From: Sipunculus nudus
Taxonomy: Eukaryota; Annelida; Sipuncula; Golfingiida; Sipunculidae
Assembly: GCA_026874595.1 (NCBI GenBank)
Contig: CM049313.1
Location: forward strand, 33,943,159-34,007,158
DNA length: 64,000 nucleotides
Reading direction: 5' to 3'
Positions 47,901-56,100 of this stretch are shown in pieces. Numbering within the stretch: position 1 is the first letter of the stretch; each line of letters starts with the position of its first letter. Under the pieces are notes generated by a model. It saw only the letters and a list, made by a program, of their open reading frames with translations. It did no database searches and was not told the origin of the DNA. The translations under genes were made by a program, and so were the position numbers.

Positions 47901-50900
47901 TAAAATTGGCAATGGCCGCCATCAAATGTTACTTTGATGCTACGGGTATGTCCTCGCCAACCGATAACCGATTGTTAAAACAATGTATTCTGCCTTGGTC
48001 AAATCACTGGCAGCGCGCACTAGAGTGATGCCACTAGAGCCGTTCTCAAGACTGTTTCAAGCATGGCCGGATAACAGAGACCTAAGTAAGGATAGATTAC
48101 GCCTGAAAGCCGTTACCCTGTTGGCGATAGTTTTCATGGCCAGACCCTATGTTCTGGCCTCGAGGAGACAGATGTTTGATCCACCTACAATAACTTGCAG
48201 CGCTCATGTGCTTTCAACGAACAACATGGTTTTTGAAGATGACGGTTCTTTAGTGGTTTGTTTTTTTCGGTATAAAGAATGACACTTTGCGGTCTGGTTT
48301 TGAGGTGGTGATACCTCCAACAGATGACCCACGGACAGATCCGGTACAATGCGTGCGAGAATATATCAATCGTACAGCCTCCATCAGAGGGGCTATTACG
48401 GACAGTCCACTCTCTCTCATGCTCAGGCAGCCTTAACAGGCGGTGTCAAGTTGTATCATAAGTAAAACTTTAGGGCAAGCCATAGCGCTCGCCGGTTTAG
48501 ACGCCAAGGTGTTTAAAGTCAAAAACTTCAGACCTTCAGCCGCTACGGCGGCTGTAGCCCAGAATGTTTCACAGGAGGCTGCCATGCAAATTGGTCGCTG
48601 GAAAACACTGGCAGTTTTCCAGGCACATTATGTATATCCTCGTGCACCAGCGTCATACACGGATGGACTTCTGGTAGGAGTCTAATTTTTATTTCCGCTT
48701 TACGTTGCATATTTAGGGACTTGTTTCCTACTGGTCATTTAATATGTTTCTGTTTGCTTATAGTTGCTACTGTGGTACTTCAGTGTGCATTATATTTATA
48801 CTTTTGTACTACAAGGCGCCGTTCATTCTTCTGTCCTGGGTTGTAAGAATCATAAAAAACGCAACAGGCCGATGCTACAATGATTGCGCCTTTTTGACCA
48901 GCTCAAAGTTGGTGCAGAGAACTGATGGACATGCGGGTGTCTTCATTCTCCTCATTAAGGCTTGAAAATAAAAATGTCAAAAGTCATTGTGACGTAGGTT
49001 TGTTAAAACTGTAGTCATGTGACTGGAAATTTTTAGAGGTCAGAGGCCACGCTCGCACCGGAAGTTTTCAGCGAGCGTAGTATCTCAGTTACGTGCAAGG
49101 TTTTTATTTGTAATTGTATTTTGGAATTTCATAGGTATATATGTTGGTTCAGACTAAGTAAATGATAAGCTTTGTGGATTGTGTGTATCTGAGAGGCTAA
49201 GGCTTGACAATAAAAATTTGTCAATGAAAAAATTTTGACAACAAAAAAAAGTCAATGTGACGTAAGTTCGCAATACAATTCTTCAACAACTTTTTTGCCT
49301 TTCGCCCGCCGTTTATTGGCCCAAATACAATTCTTCAGCACACAAAGTATTCCTACCCCCTGCTCGGCTAAACATTAAACTCCAGGACCGATATTCGTTC
49401 TCTCGCGGAATTTGACCACACACCCCGCTCTGTGCCAATCTACAATCACTACGCGTCTGAATACAAAAAACTTCTCAACTGACCTTAATATATACCTCTC
49501 GCAAAGAAAATTTGGTAAAGCTCTGGTTTACGTTCTACAGACTTCTTCCCAGAAGATTCTGTCAGTCAATCATAACAAATTGTAGCCTCGTAAGTTTCTT
49601 AACTTCATATATAAAAAAACCGATCTACTGTTCAACACAACCAATAATCAAATTCAACACAACATTATTAAATACTAGCTACTCACGTGGAAAATCCACG
49701 GCTCTATCTGATGTATATTTTTGTAGTGAGCTGATCGGAACTAAACGCCGCATATTTTAATCCTAAGGTTTTTGCAGGAACTTTTGTCATGTGTTTCACT
49801 TATATAATATAAAGATTACTTCTGCTAGAAGTGTCCAGGAATACCCTCCCCTAAAATATCAACATAGAAAAAAAAAATGATTCTATTCCAGAAATTACAC
49901 CAAAAAATAAATTTAGGAAAGAGACGTGAGGCATATACAGGATGTACGAATTTTTAAGTGAGAAGTTTTTTTCCCCGATAAATAACATAGGTCCGACAGC
50001 TTCATTGCTTGGGGTATATCGTAAATATGAAACGATTGTATAAAGAAGCATTCTACCGTTAAATTATATGAAAGATGCTTTGTATTAGATGAAGCGCAGG
50101 CGACAACATGAAACACGATGTTTATTCAGTGTAGGCAGTTGAGGGTATAGTCTAAGGGATATTAACAGACACATGCGTTATTTGTATACATATGCATAAG
50201 TCGTTGAAGTGTCTAGTACGCGAAACGTATAGCTGCCAATGTGAAAAAGATAGGCCCAGAAAAATATTTTCCAACAGTATTATTTTTTTTTAAGTACTGT
50301 AAATTGTCATGGAATTAGCAGATCTGATATAAAATTTACAAATCTCCCGGATTAAAAAAAAACAGGTTGATATATTTTGATGAAAGCATTTTGTAAAGAA
50401 ACCACTTCAGCCATGATTTGTTGCATTGTCTTACAGCAAATTAACGCAAAACGTAATATACAGATTTTGCTGAAAATGTGTACAGGGGAAGAGTAAAACT
50501 GCAACCGTAACCCATAACATTTTTGGAGGTGGGGATTACAGGTCGCCTCCTGAAAAAGCGTGACAGGAGAAAAATGTTTTGCTGAACATTTGTAGAGGTT
50601 TAGGGTAAAGACATATCAAAAGTCCATTTAATTTTGGAGGTAATTTGAATCACCACAATATATATTTTCTTATAAACCATTATGACAAAGGACAATTCCT
50701 TTGTTCCCGTGTGAAGCCATCCATTCGTATTTATTTGTGTTGCCACTCGCAAGGTGAACAAATATATGGGAACCCACCCCCACCCATCGCCAGACCCCTC
50801 CCCCACCGAACCCGAATGATTATTAGGTCGTGGGGCTTCTTTTAGAAAAGAAAACTTCATAAAACACGACTTGGCCGAATTTTTGAAACCATGGTTATCA

Positions 50901-52007
50901 TGGAAAGATATTTTTGAATGTATAAAAATCCACATACCTGTAACCCATAAAAATGTGTCAAACGGTGGTCAGATCACTGGACTCAGTGCCTAGAGGTAAG
51001 CAAACTGAAAAGGCCTCGCATTGAAAGCGGAGTCATGTGGTCTTTGGTTTAAAAAAACTTTACATCATTTTAGAGATAAATTTCCTTAAGAGGCGTTACA
51101 ATGGTTATGGGGGATCAATGGGGATTATAGTGGACCCGCGTGACCGCGTATTGCACGGAAATTCCTTTTAGGCAGGACATGCGCGCTGGCCACGGTCTTA
51201 ACAGGCCAGTGTAAATCCCCGAGGCGCCTCTTGAAAAAGCGTCACAGGCGTGTAGGACCTTGCAGCACAAAAGAAATAGGGGCACCTGATGGGGAAATAT
51301 TTAAATTACTAATTATTCAGCTAAAAAGGGCATTATTCCGCAAATTTAAATAAACTTGTCCTAGAAGAGCAAACCACCGATACGTCTGCCGAATTTGGAG
51401 AGTCAAATCAGAACGGAAGCAAGTAAACCGTGGTTTAGAAAAAACCCAACTCTGTATTAATTATATTGATTACTTCTGCGCCCCATGACTATATATCTTT
51501 ATCCTATGGGACACTCATTTAACATAACCTGACCTGATAAATACATTTGTGTTAGTGTGTTAAATTAATTCGAGCCATGGAGCCATGATGAGTAGATCGA
51601 GAGGTGATTAAAGTTTGGAGGCAATCTATGTATCAAAATATTACTGATGTGAAATAAATGCTATAATGTAAAATATTGCTACACTGGTTGATATTGTTCT
51701 ATGAAGTGAAGAGGTTTGTTTGAGTCATCATAGCAACCTTAATGACGTCACAATGGTATTATTGATATTCAGGTCTCTCCCTTTGGATACATAAAATTGT
51801 AGGATCAACATCTCATGAAGAAGCTTATATATCTTTGAAGACACAATACTTTGACAACTGGAGATATTTTAAGGGTTTAAAGAAAAATAAAACTAACAAA
51901 ATAAAAAAAAGCTTACCAACTATGCTGAAAGGATCCACAAATCCTGTGACACACAGATCGGCGAAGGCTAAATTAACTATGAAGAGATTGCCAACATGCC
52001 GGAGGTT
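38440..52007 (-). CDS. Melatonin-receptor-like rhodopsin-class GPCR, gene span (5' partial)
   Basis: Seven-helix receptor, plasma membrane, G-protein signalling; the ligand is unknown. Coding exons are 52007-51917, 40290-40088, 39463-39045 and 38749-38440. They total 1,023 nt, exactly 341 codons including stop, and all junctions keep frame with GT/AG ends. Visible are TM2 (NLFIVNLAFADLC), the TM3 Cys (ENPVLCEL), NRY in place of DRY, followed by IHICH as in melatonin receptors, and an ECL2 Cys (TQSCVWD). TM6 CWTP is present, and the TM7 NPxxY is changed to NWILY. A Ser/Thr-rich tail of about 80 residues follows. The N-terminus and TM1 are not found in the window. Introns are 11,626, 624 and 295 nt. 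An intron right after TM1 also occurs in vertebrate melatonin receptors. A Tre1/moody-type orphan receptor is the main alternative. Confidence 0.8.
39045..39463 (-). CDS. GPCR exon, TM4 to TM7 (419 nt)
   Basis: Acceptor CTTTAACCAG, phase 0; donor AACTG then GTAATC, phase 2. It encodes CLSFLLELPNFFGWGDHVFD, the ECL2 Cys in TQSCVWDRTADF and TM5 (SYTLFFALVGVAFPVSLIS). ICL3 follows with a basic HVLDSKRRIHTHLQ segment, then TM6 (FIIFMVFCICWTPYALV), ECL3 and TM7 (VHIFVILIAHSNSSIN). The frame is open for the whole exon and beyond both ends, so the splice sites were chosen from consensus and from frame closure with the flanking exons. Confidence 0.88.
40088..40290 (-). CDS. GPCR exon, ECL1 to TM4 (203 nt)
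   Basis: Acceptor TATTTTGAAG has a weak pyrimidine tract helped by an upstream T run; the donor follows GGACTTTGG as GTATGG. Two leading bases complete the previous codon. Visible are IIVGEWWFEENPVLCEL (with the TM3 disulfide Cys), the TM3 helix, SIGAISFNRYIHICH and the start of TM4 (NSVLMAIGLW). It ends in phase 0. Confidence 0.85.
40291..42094 (-). other. GPCR intron, part proximal to exon 40290
   Basis: Non-coding, with poly-C at about 40587-40600 and poly-G at about 40753-40767. No nested gene or clear transposon end was seen before the LTR that starts near 42095. Confidence 0.6.
42095..42661 (-). repeat. 3' LTR of the Gypsy-like element
   Basis: Aligns with the split upstream LTR: shared blocks include CACACGCAG at the left edge, AGAAATTCAACT, GGCTGGCTCCTAT-like sequence, AATTTGACnACACACCCCGC, GTCAGnCAnTCATAACAAA, TGTAGCCTCGT, and ATCCTATGGG then AAATACATTTGTGT at the right edge. 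Length is about 570 bp. Confidence 0.85.
42662..44370. other. Region where pol should lie; no pol remains seen
   Basis: Between the 3' LTR and the protease remains I see no reverse transcriptase or integrase motif on either strand. The sequence instead includes a candidate MITE (43002-43485) and a hAT-like terminus (CAGTGGCGTCAC near 44210). Pol was probably lost by deletion or replaced by other insertions. Confidence 0.5.
43002..43485. mobile_element. Candidate MITE, ~485 bp
   Basis: The left end AAAAGGGTGCCCATTGAA matches the inverse of the right end, ATAAAGGGGTGCCCATTGAA, giving terminal inverted repeats of about 17 bp with one gap. No coding capacity and no clear target duplication were found. 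Confidence 0.45.
44370..46190 (-). pseudogene. Gag-protease remains of the Gypsy-like element
   Basis: Minus strand, broken by stops and frameshifts. Gag is recognisable from YSYTGDGFRGRFSEC to RLQGYLDRLIEL (about 45950-46090), a stop, then SRFEGLFDLIVKEQF. Two degenerate CCHC knuckles follow near 45560-45650: CYDCGRNGHLARE has lost its last Cys, and the first knuckle has lost two. The aspartic protease starts near 45290 with RDTGYDGVIV, where DTG is the catalytic triad, and runs through DVDTSYYVGKVEAV to LYLIVG. There it is interrupted by the MITE at 44626-45073 and resumes as GNVAGVR. In this family gag-PR feeds capsid assembly and polyprotein processing; this copy cannot do either. Confidence 0.75.
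44626..45073. mobile_element. hAT-type MITE with 8-bp target duplication
   Basis: The left terminus CAGGGGCGTCAAT and inverse right terminus CAGTGGCGTCAAT form a 13-bp TIR with one mismatch. Perfect 8-bp direct repeats TCCAACAA flank it at 44618-44625 and 45074-45081. The 448 bp interior has opposed G-rich and C-rich ends and several (TA)n runs, and no ORF. Eight-bp duplications and CAG(G/T)GGCG ends are hAT hallmarks. It sits inside the protease codons of the Gypsy-like element, so it is the younger of the two. Confidence 0.9.
46195..46700 (-). other. Gypsy-like leader and 5' gag remains
   Basis: The stretch between primer site and recognisable gag. It includes a poly-C tract at about 46204-46218 and a CT-rich segment near 46340-46440. 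No clear coding could be assigned. Confidence 0.45.
46704..46721 (-). other. tRNA-Pro primer-binding site
   Basis: The minus strand reads TGGGGGCTCGTCCGGGAC, matching 17 of 18 bases of the complement of the tRNA-Pro 3' end including CCA. It lies a few bases inside the upstream LTR, as expected for minus-strand DNA priming. Confidence 0.85.
46731..46872 (-). repeat. 5' LTR of the Gypsy-like element, segment 1 of 3
   Basis: Starts TGTCACACGCAG and ends GGCTCCTAT, where the Ngaro-like element is inserted. The intact LTR continues directly from this block into ATTACAATATAATTCTTCAA. Confidence 0.85.
46873..46962 (+). repeat. Split direct repeat A1
   Basis: From CTGTAGTCATATGACTGG to GTTGCATGCAA; 90 bp. 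It contains the inverted pair GTCATATGAC and matches A2 at 49009-49098 with about ten differences. Confidence 0.85.
47001..47480 (+). pseudogene. Gag-like remains of the Ngaro-like element
   Basis: Begins MGGIEGKLDFLIQKLDNLDV, a heptad-like predicted coiled coil (about residues 5-40). It shifts frame near 47100 and continues VSEKLESVESAAASRVQ. Toward the end it reads GVKLPSDHKLHDSRIGIRRD, then DQQVFNTLSRS. The 'LKLxDxxxGIxRxDQxxxNxLS' pattern is one I associate with Ngaro/DIRS first ORFs. It shifts frame again (an ALKWVAVHATG continuation). Function is presumed nucleocapsid-like. Confidence 0.55.
47500..47572 (+). repeat. Internal direct repeat C1
   Basis: GCAACAGGCCGATGCTACAG through AGAACTGATAAACAT matches 48860-48932 (C2). 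The pair flanks the recombinase gene. It is not part of the canonical Ngaro split-repeat set. Confidence 0.75.
47820..48685 (+). pseudogene. Tyrosine recombinase of the Ngaro-like element
   Basis: Catalyses strand cutting and joining through a tyrosine nucleophile to insert the circular DNA intermediate. Visible in order are an N-terminal helical region (LKLAMAAIKCYFDATGMSS), a core block with the box I arginine (KAVTLLAIVFMARPYVLAS), and a linker in another frame (GFEVVIPPTDDPRTDPVQC). The box II segment is VKNFRPSAATAAVAQNVS, and the C-terminus IGRWKTLAVFQAHYVYP carries the catalytic Tyr. RPSAATAA followed by GRWK and HYV is typical of Ngaro recombinases. It is broken by a frameshift at the T run near 48268 and a stop at 48434. 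Confidence 0.8.
48860..48932 (+). repeat. Internal direct repeat C2
   Basis: Second copy of C1, GCAACAGGCCGATGCTACAA through GAACTGATGGACAT. Confidence 0.75.
48955..49002 (+). repeat. Split direct repeat B1
   Basis: TAAGGCTTGAAAATAAAAAT then GTCATTGTGACGTAGGTTTG. Matches B2 with a 28 bp length difference in the A-rich middle. Confidence 0.8.
49009..49098 (+). repeat. Split direct repeat A2
   Basis: CTGTAGTCATGTGACTGG through TACGTGCAA, the second copy of A1. Confidence 0.85.
49198..49270 (+). repeat. Split direct repeat B2, element 3' end
   Basis: TAAGGCTTGACAATAAAAAT through GTCAATGTGACGTAAGTTCG. It ends exactly where LTR homology resumes with CAATACAATTCTTCAAC. Confidence 0.8.
49271..49677 (-). 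repeat. 5' LTR of the Gypsy-like element, segment 2 of 3
   Basis: Resumes LTR homology after the Ngaro-like insertion and ends at ACATTATTAAATACT, where a second insertion starts. A short local duplication of AATACAATTCTTCA occurs at its start. Confidence 0.8.
49678..51465. mobile_element. Unidentified ~1.8 kb insertion in the same LTR
   Basis: Defined by comparison with the intact LTR at 42095-42661, which is continuous across this point. It starts AGCTACTCACGTGGAAAATC (with a GTGG/CCAC hairpin) and ends near ACCCAACTCTG. TATTAAAT on the left and TATTAATT on the right may be a target duplication. I find no terminal inverted repeat and no ORF with family resemblance. Confidence 0.6.
51466..51535 (-). 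repeat. 5' LTR of the Gypsy-like element, segment 3 of 3
   Basis: TTTATCCTATGGG, CTCATTTAACATAACCTG and AAATACATTTGTGTTA match the right end of the intact LTR (ATCCTATGGG, CTTATTTAACATTACCTG, AAATACATTTGTGTCA). Confidence 0.75.
51536..51916 (-). other. GPCR intron, donor-side portion
   Basis: Intronic sequence between the LTR end and the exon donor at 51917. No further feature was recognised. Confidence 0.6.
51917..52007 (-). CDS. GPCR exon, ICL1 to TM2 (91 nt)
   Basis: Acceptor TTTTTCAG precedes AACCTCC; donor is GTTG then GTAAGC. It encodes NLRHVGNLFIVNLAFADLC and continues through TGFVDPFSIV, ending with one base of the next codon. LRxVGN at the ICL1/TM2 junction followed by NLAxADL is standard for class A receptors of this group. 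The acceptor and the first 29 nt of this exon are also the unit of the tandem array directly upstream (52008-52790), which is very unusual. Confidence 0.8.
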
Positions 52008-52790
52008 CTGAAAAATGAGACATATCTGCTAATATTCTACTAACATGAACAGATTTTCAACATGCCGAAGGTTCTGATAAATGAGACATACCTGTTGCTA
52101 TTCTGGTGACATAAGATTCAAACATGCCAGAGGTTCTGAAAACTGAGATATACCAGCTGATATTCTGGTAACATGAAATTTCAAACATGCCGGAGGTTCT
52201 GAAAAATGATACATATCTGATGATATTCTGGTAACATGAGGTTTCAATCATGGCGGAGGTTCTGAAAAGTTAGACATATCTGATGATATTCTGGTAACAT
52301 GAAGAGATTACCAACATGCCGGAGGTTCTGAAAAATTAGACTTATCTGTTGATATTCTGGTAATTACATAAAGGCATTCCCAACATGACGGAGTTTCTGA
52401 ACAATGAGATTTATCTGCTGATTTTTGGTAACATGAAGAGATTGCAAACGTGCCGGAGGTTCTGAGAAATGAGACATACGTTCTGATGTTCTGGTAACAT
52501 AAAGAGATTCACAACATGCCGGAGTTTCTGAACATTGAGATTTATTTCCTGGTATTTTAGTAACAAGAAGAGATGCCAACATGCCGGAGGTTCTGAAATA
52601 TGAAACATGTGCTGATATTCTGGTATTATAAAGAGATTCCCTACATAGCCGAATTTCTGAACAATGAGTTTATCTGCTGATATTTTAGTAACATTAAGAG
52701 ATTGCCAACATGTCGAAAATTCTGAAATAATGAGACATATATGCTGATATTTTAGTGACATCCTGTCAGTCCGAACTTTCAAAGAATACA
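52008..52790 (-). repeat. Tandem array of splice-acceptor/exon-start units (11 copies)
   Basis: Eleven units of about 62-69 bp lie directly upstream (minus strand) of the GPCR exon 51917-52007. Each carries a pyrimidine-rich TCATTTTTCAG-like acceptor followed by AACCTCCGGCATGTTGG-like sequence. The copied part of the exon is its first 29 nt; after CTCTTCAT the units instead read GTTACCAGAATATCAGC. All eleven keep the CAG of the acceptor. The exon boundary is effectively the twelfth member. Confidence 0.85.
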
Positions 52791-53190
52791 TGACAATTTA
52801 CGTGATATAATGTACACGAAATAATTGGATTTGCACATGAAATGTTTGTCTATGTACATATTACATTGAAAATTTTGATTGACACGTGTACTGTTTGTTG
52901 GCTTAAAATAACATGCTGCAAGACAGTAACTTCACAACAACGAACATCATAGGCACTGTTCGATGGGATCATGTGAGAATGTCAATCCACAAAGGTAAGA
53001 ATACAAGCCCCACCCACGGCAAGAACCTTCCCTCGAAATAAGTATCCCCGCTCAAAATCTCCCCAAGACAGCCTCTTCCCCGCCCCTTATGAGGGAGAGG
53101 ACATGCATAAATCTCCCCCCCAGAATATCATAATTATATTCACTCCCATATATATTACATTGGTCTTGTTTGCTGTGAATATGATAGGGG
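52791..53190. other. Spacer between acceptor array and satellite
   Basis: No exon for TM1 was recognised here. Composition is mixed, with C-rich patches near 53010-53090 and a poly-C run at about 53115. Confidence 0.5.
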
Positions 53191-53191
53191 G

Positions 53192-56100
53192 ACGATCCAC
53201 AGGAGTACCGACAGAAGCAAAACCAACTATCCACAGGACTAACGACAGAAGCCGTAACCAACGATCAGCAGGAGTACCGACAGAAGCCGAAACCAATGAT
53301 CAGCAGGAGTACCGACAGAAGCCGACACCAGTGATCAGCAGGAGTACCGACAGAAGCCGAAACCAATGATCAGCAGGAGTACCGACAGAAGCCCAAACCA
53401 ACAATCTACAGGAGTGCGGACAGAAGCCAAAACCCACAAACTACAGGAGTACCGACAGAAGCCAAAACCAATGATCAGCAGGAGTACCGACACAAGTCGA
53501 CACCAACGATCAGCAGGAGTACTGACAGACGCCAAAACCAACAGTCAGCAGGAGTACAGACAGAAGCCGACACCAACGATCAGCAGGAGTACCGACAGAA
53601 GCCGACACCAATGATCATCAGGAGTACTGACAGAAGCCGACACCAACGATCAGCAGGAGTACTGACAGAAGCCAAAACCAACAGTCAGCAGGAGCACAGA
53701 CAGAAGCCGACACCAACGATCAGCAGGCGTACCGAAAGAAGCCGACACCAATGATCATCAGGAGTACTGACAGAAGCCGACACCAACGATCAGCAGGAGT
53801 TCCGACAGAAGCCAAAACTAACAGTCAGCAGGAGTACAGACAGAAGTCGACACCAACGGTCAGCAGGAGTACTGACAGAAGTCGACACCAATGATCATCA
53901 GGAGTACTGACAGAAGCCGACACCAATGATCAGCAGGAGTACCGACAGTAGTCGACACCAACGATCAGCAGGAGTACCGACAGAAGCCAAAACCAACAGT
54001 CAGCAGGAGTACAGACAGAAGCCGACCCAACGATCAGCAGGATAACCGACAGAAGCCGACACCTATGATGATTAGGAGTACTGACAGAAGCCGACACCAA
54101 TGATCAGCAGCAGTACCAACAGAAGCCAAAACCAACAATCCACAGGAGTGCCGACAGAAGCCCAAACCAACAATCTACAGGAGTGCCGACAGAAGCCCAA
54201 ACCAACAATCTACAGAAGTACCGACAGAAGCCAAAACCAACGGTCAGCAGGAGTACAGACAAAAGCCGACACCAACGATCAGCAGGAGTACAGACGGAAG
54301 CCGACACCAACGATCAGCAGGAGTACTGACAGAAGCCGACAGCAATGATCAGCAGCAGTACAAACAGAAGCCAAAACCAACAATCCACAGGAGTGCCGAC
54401 AGAAGCCCAAACCAACAATCTACAGGAGTACCGACAGAAACCCAAACCAACAATCTACAGGAGTACCTACAGAAGCCAAAACCAACGGTCAGCAGGAGTA
54501 CGGAGGGAAGCCGACACCAACGATCAGCAGGAGTACTGACAGAAGCCGACACCAATGATCAGCAGCAGTGCCAACAGAAGCCAAAACCAACAATCCACAG
54601 GAGTGCCGACAGAAGCCCAAACCAACAATCTACAGGAGTGCCGACAGAAGCCCAAACCAACAATCTACAGGAGTACCTACAGAAGCCAAAACCAACGGTC
54701 AGCAGGAATACAGACAGAAGCCGACACCAACGATCAGCAGGAGTACGGACGGAATCCGACACCAACGGTCAGCGGGAGTACCGACAGAAGCCGAAACAAG
54801 TGATCAGCTGGAGTGCCGACAGAAGCCCAAGCCAACAATCTACAGGAGTGCCGACAGAAGCCCAAACCAACAATCTACAGGAGTACCGACAGAAGCCAAA
54901 ACCAACGGTAAGCAGGAGTACAGACAGAAGCGGACACCAACGATCAGCAGGGGTACCGACAGAAGCCAACACCAACGATCAGCAGGAGTACAGACAGAAG
55001 CCGAAACCAGTGATCAGCAGGAGTACCGACAGAAGACAAAACAATGATCAGCAGGAGTACTGACAGAAGCCAAAACCAACAATCCACAGGAGTACCAACA
55101 GAAACCAAAACCAAGGATCCACAGGAGAACCGACAGAAGCTCAAACCAACAATCTACAGGAGTACCAACAGAAGCCAAAACTAATGATCAGCAAGAGTAT
55201 CAACAGAAGCTGAAACCAATGATCAGCAGGAGTACCAACAGAAGCCGAAACCAACGATCTACAGGAGTGCTGACAGAAGCCCAAATCAACAATCCACAGG
55301 AGTGTCGACAGATGCCAAAACCAACAATCTACAGGAGTACCGACAGAAGCTGAAACCAATGATCAGCAGGAGCACCAACAGAAGCCGAAACCAACGATCT
55401 ACAGGAGTGCTGACAGAAGCCCAAATCAACAATCCACAGGAGTGTCGACAGATGCCAAAACCAACAATCTACAGGAGTACCGACAGAAGCTGAAACCAAT
55501 GATCAGCAGGAGTACCAACAGAAGCCGAAACCAACGATCTACAGGAGTGCTGACAGAAGCCCAAATCAACAATCCACAGTAGTGTCGACAGAAGCCCAAA
55601 CAACAATCTACAGGAGTACAGACAGAAGCTGAAACCAATGATCAGCAGGAGTACCAACAGAAGCCGAAACCAACGATCTACAGGAGTGCTGACAGAAGCC
55701 CAAAATCAAGAATCCACAGGAGTGTCGACAGATGCCAAAACCAACAATCTACAGGAGTACCGACAGAAGCTGAAACCAATGATCAGCAGGAGTACCAACA
55801 GAAGCCGAAACCAACGATCAGCAGGAGTACAGACGGAAGCCGACACCAACGATCAGCAGGAGTACTGACAGAAGCCGACAGCAATGATCAGCAGCAGTAC
55901 AAACAGAAGCCAAAACCAACAATCCACAGGAGTGCCGACAGAAGCCCAAACCAACAATCTACAGGAGTACCGACAGAAACCCAAACCAACAATCTACAGG
56001 AGTACCTACAGAAGCCAAAACCAACGGTCAGCAGGAGTACGGAGGGAAGCCGACACCAACGATCAGCAGGAGTACTGACAGAAGCCGACACCAATGATCA

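Larger units (their letters stand above)
46873..49270 (+). mobile_element. Ngaro-like (DIRS-order) tyrosine-recombinase element, internally deleted
   Basis: About 2.4 kb inserted in the Gypsy LTR with no target duplication, as expected for recombinase-mediated integration. Split direct repeats occur in the order A1 (46873-46962), B1 (48955-49002), A2 (49009-49098) and B2 (49198-49270), which is the Ngaro/PAT arrangement. A1 is at the 5' terminus and B2 at the 3' terminus. Gag-like remains (47001-47480) and a tyrosine recombinase (47820-48685) are recognisable. Reverse transcriptase and RNase H are absent. Frameshifts show it is inactive. Confidence 0.8.
42095..51535 (-). mobile_element. Gypsy-like LTR retrotransposon with three nested insertions
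   Basis: Two LTRs bound a minus-strand element: the intact downstream LTR (42095-42661) and the upstream LTR, split into 46731-46872, 49271-49677 and about 51466-51535. Next to the upstream LTR is a tRNA-Pro primer site (46704-46721), then gag with zinc knuckles and protease remains. The pol core (RT, RNase H, integrase) is missing. The whole stack lies in the 11.6 kb GPCR intron and is antisense to nothing: it has the same orientation as the gene. The exact outer target duplication could not be determined. Confidence 0.8.
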
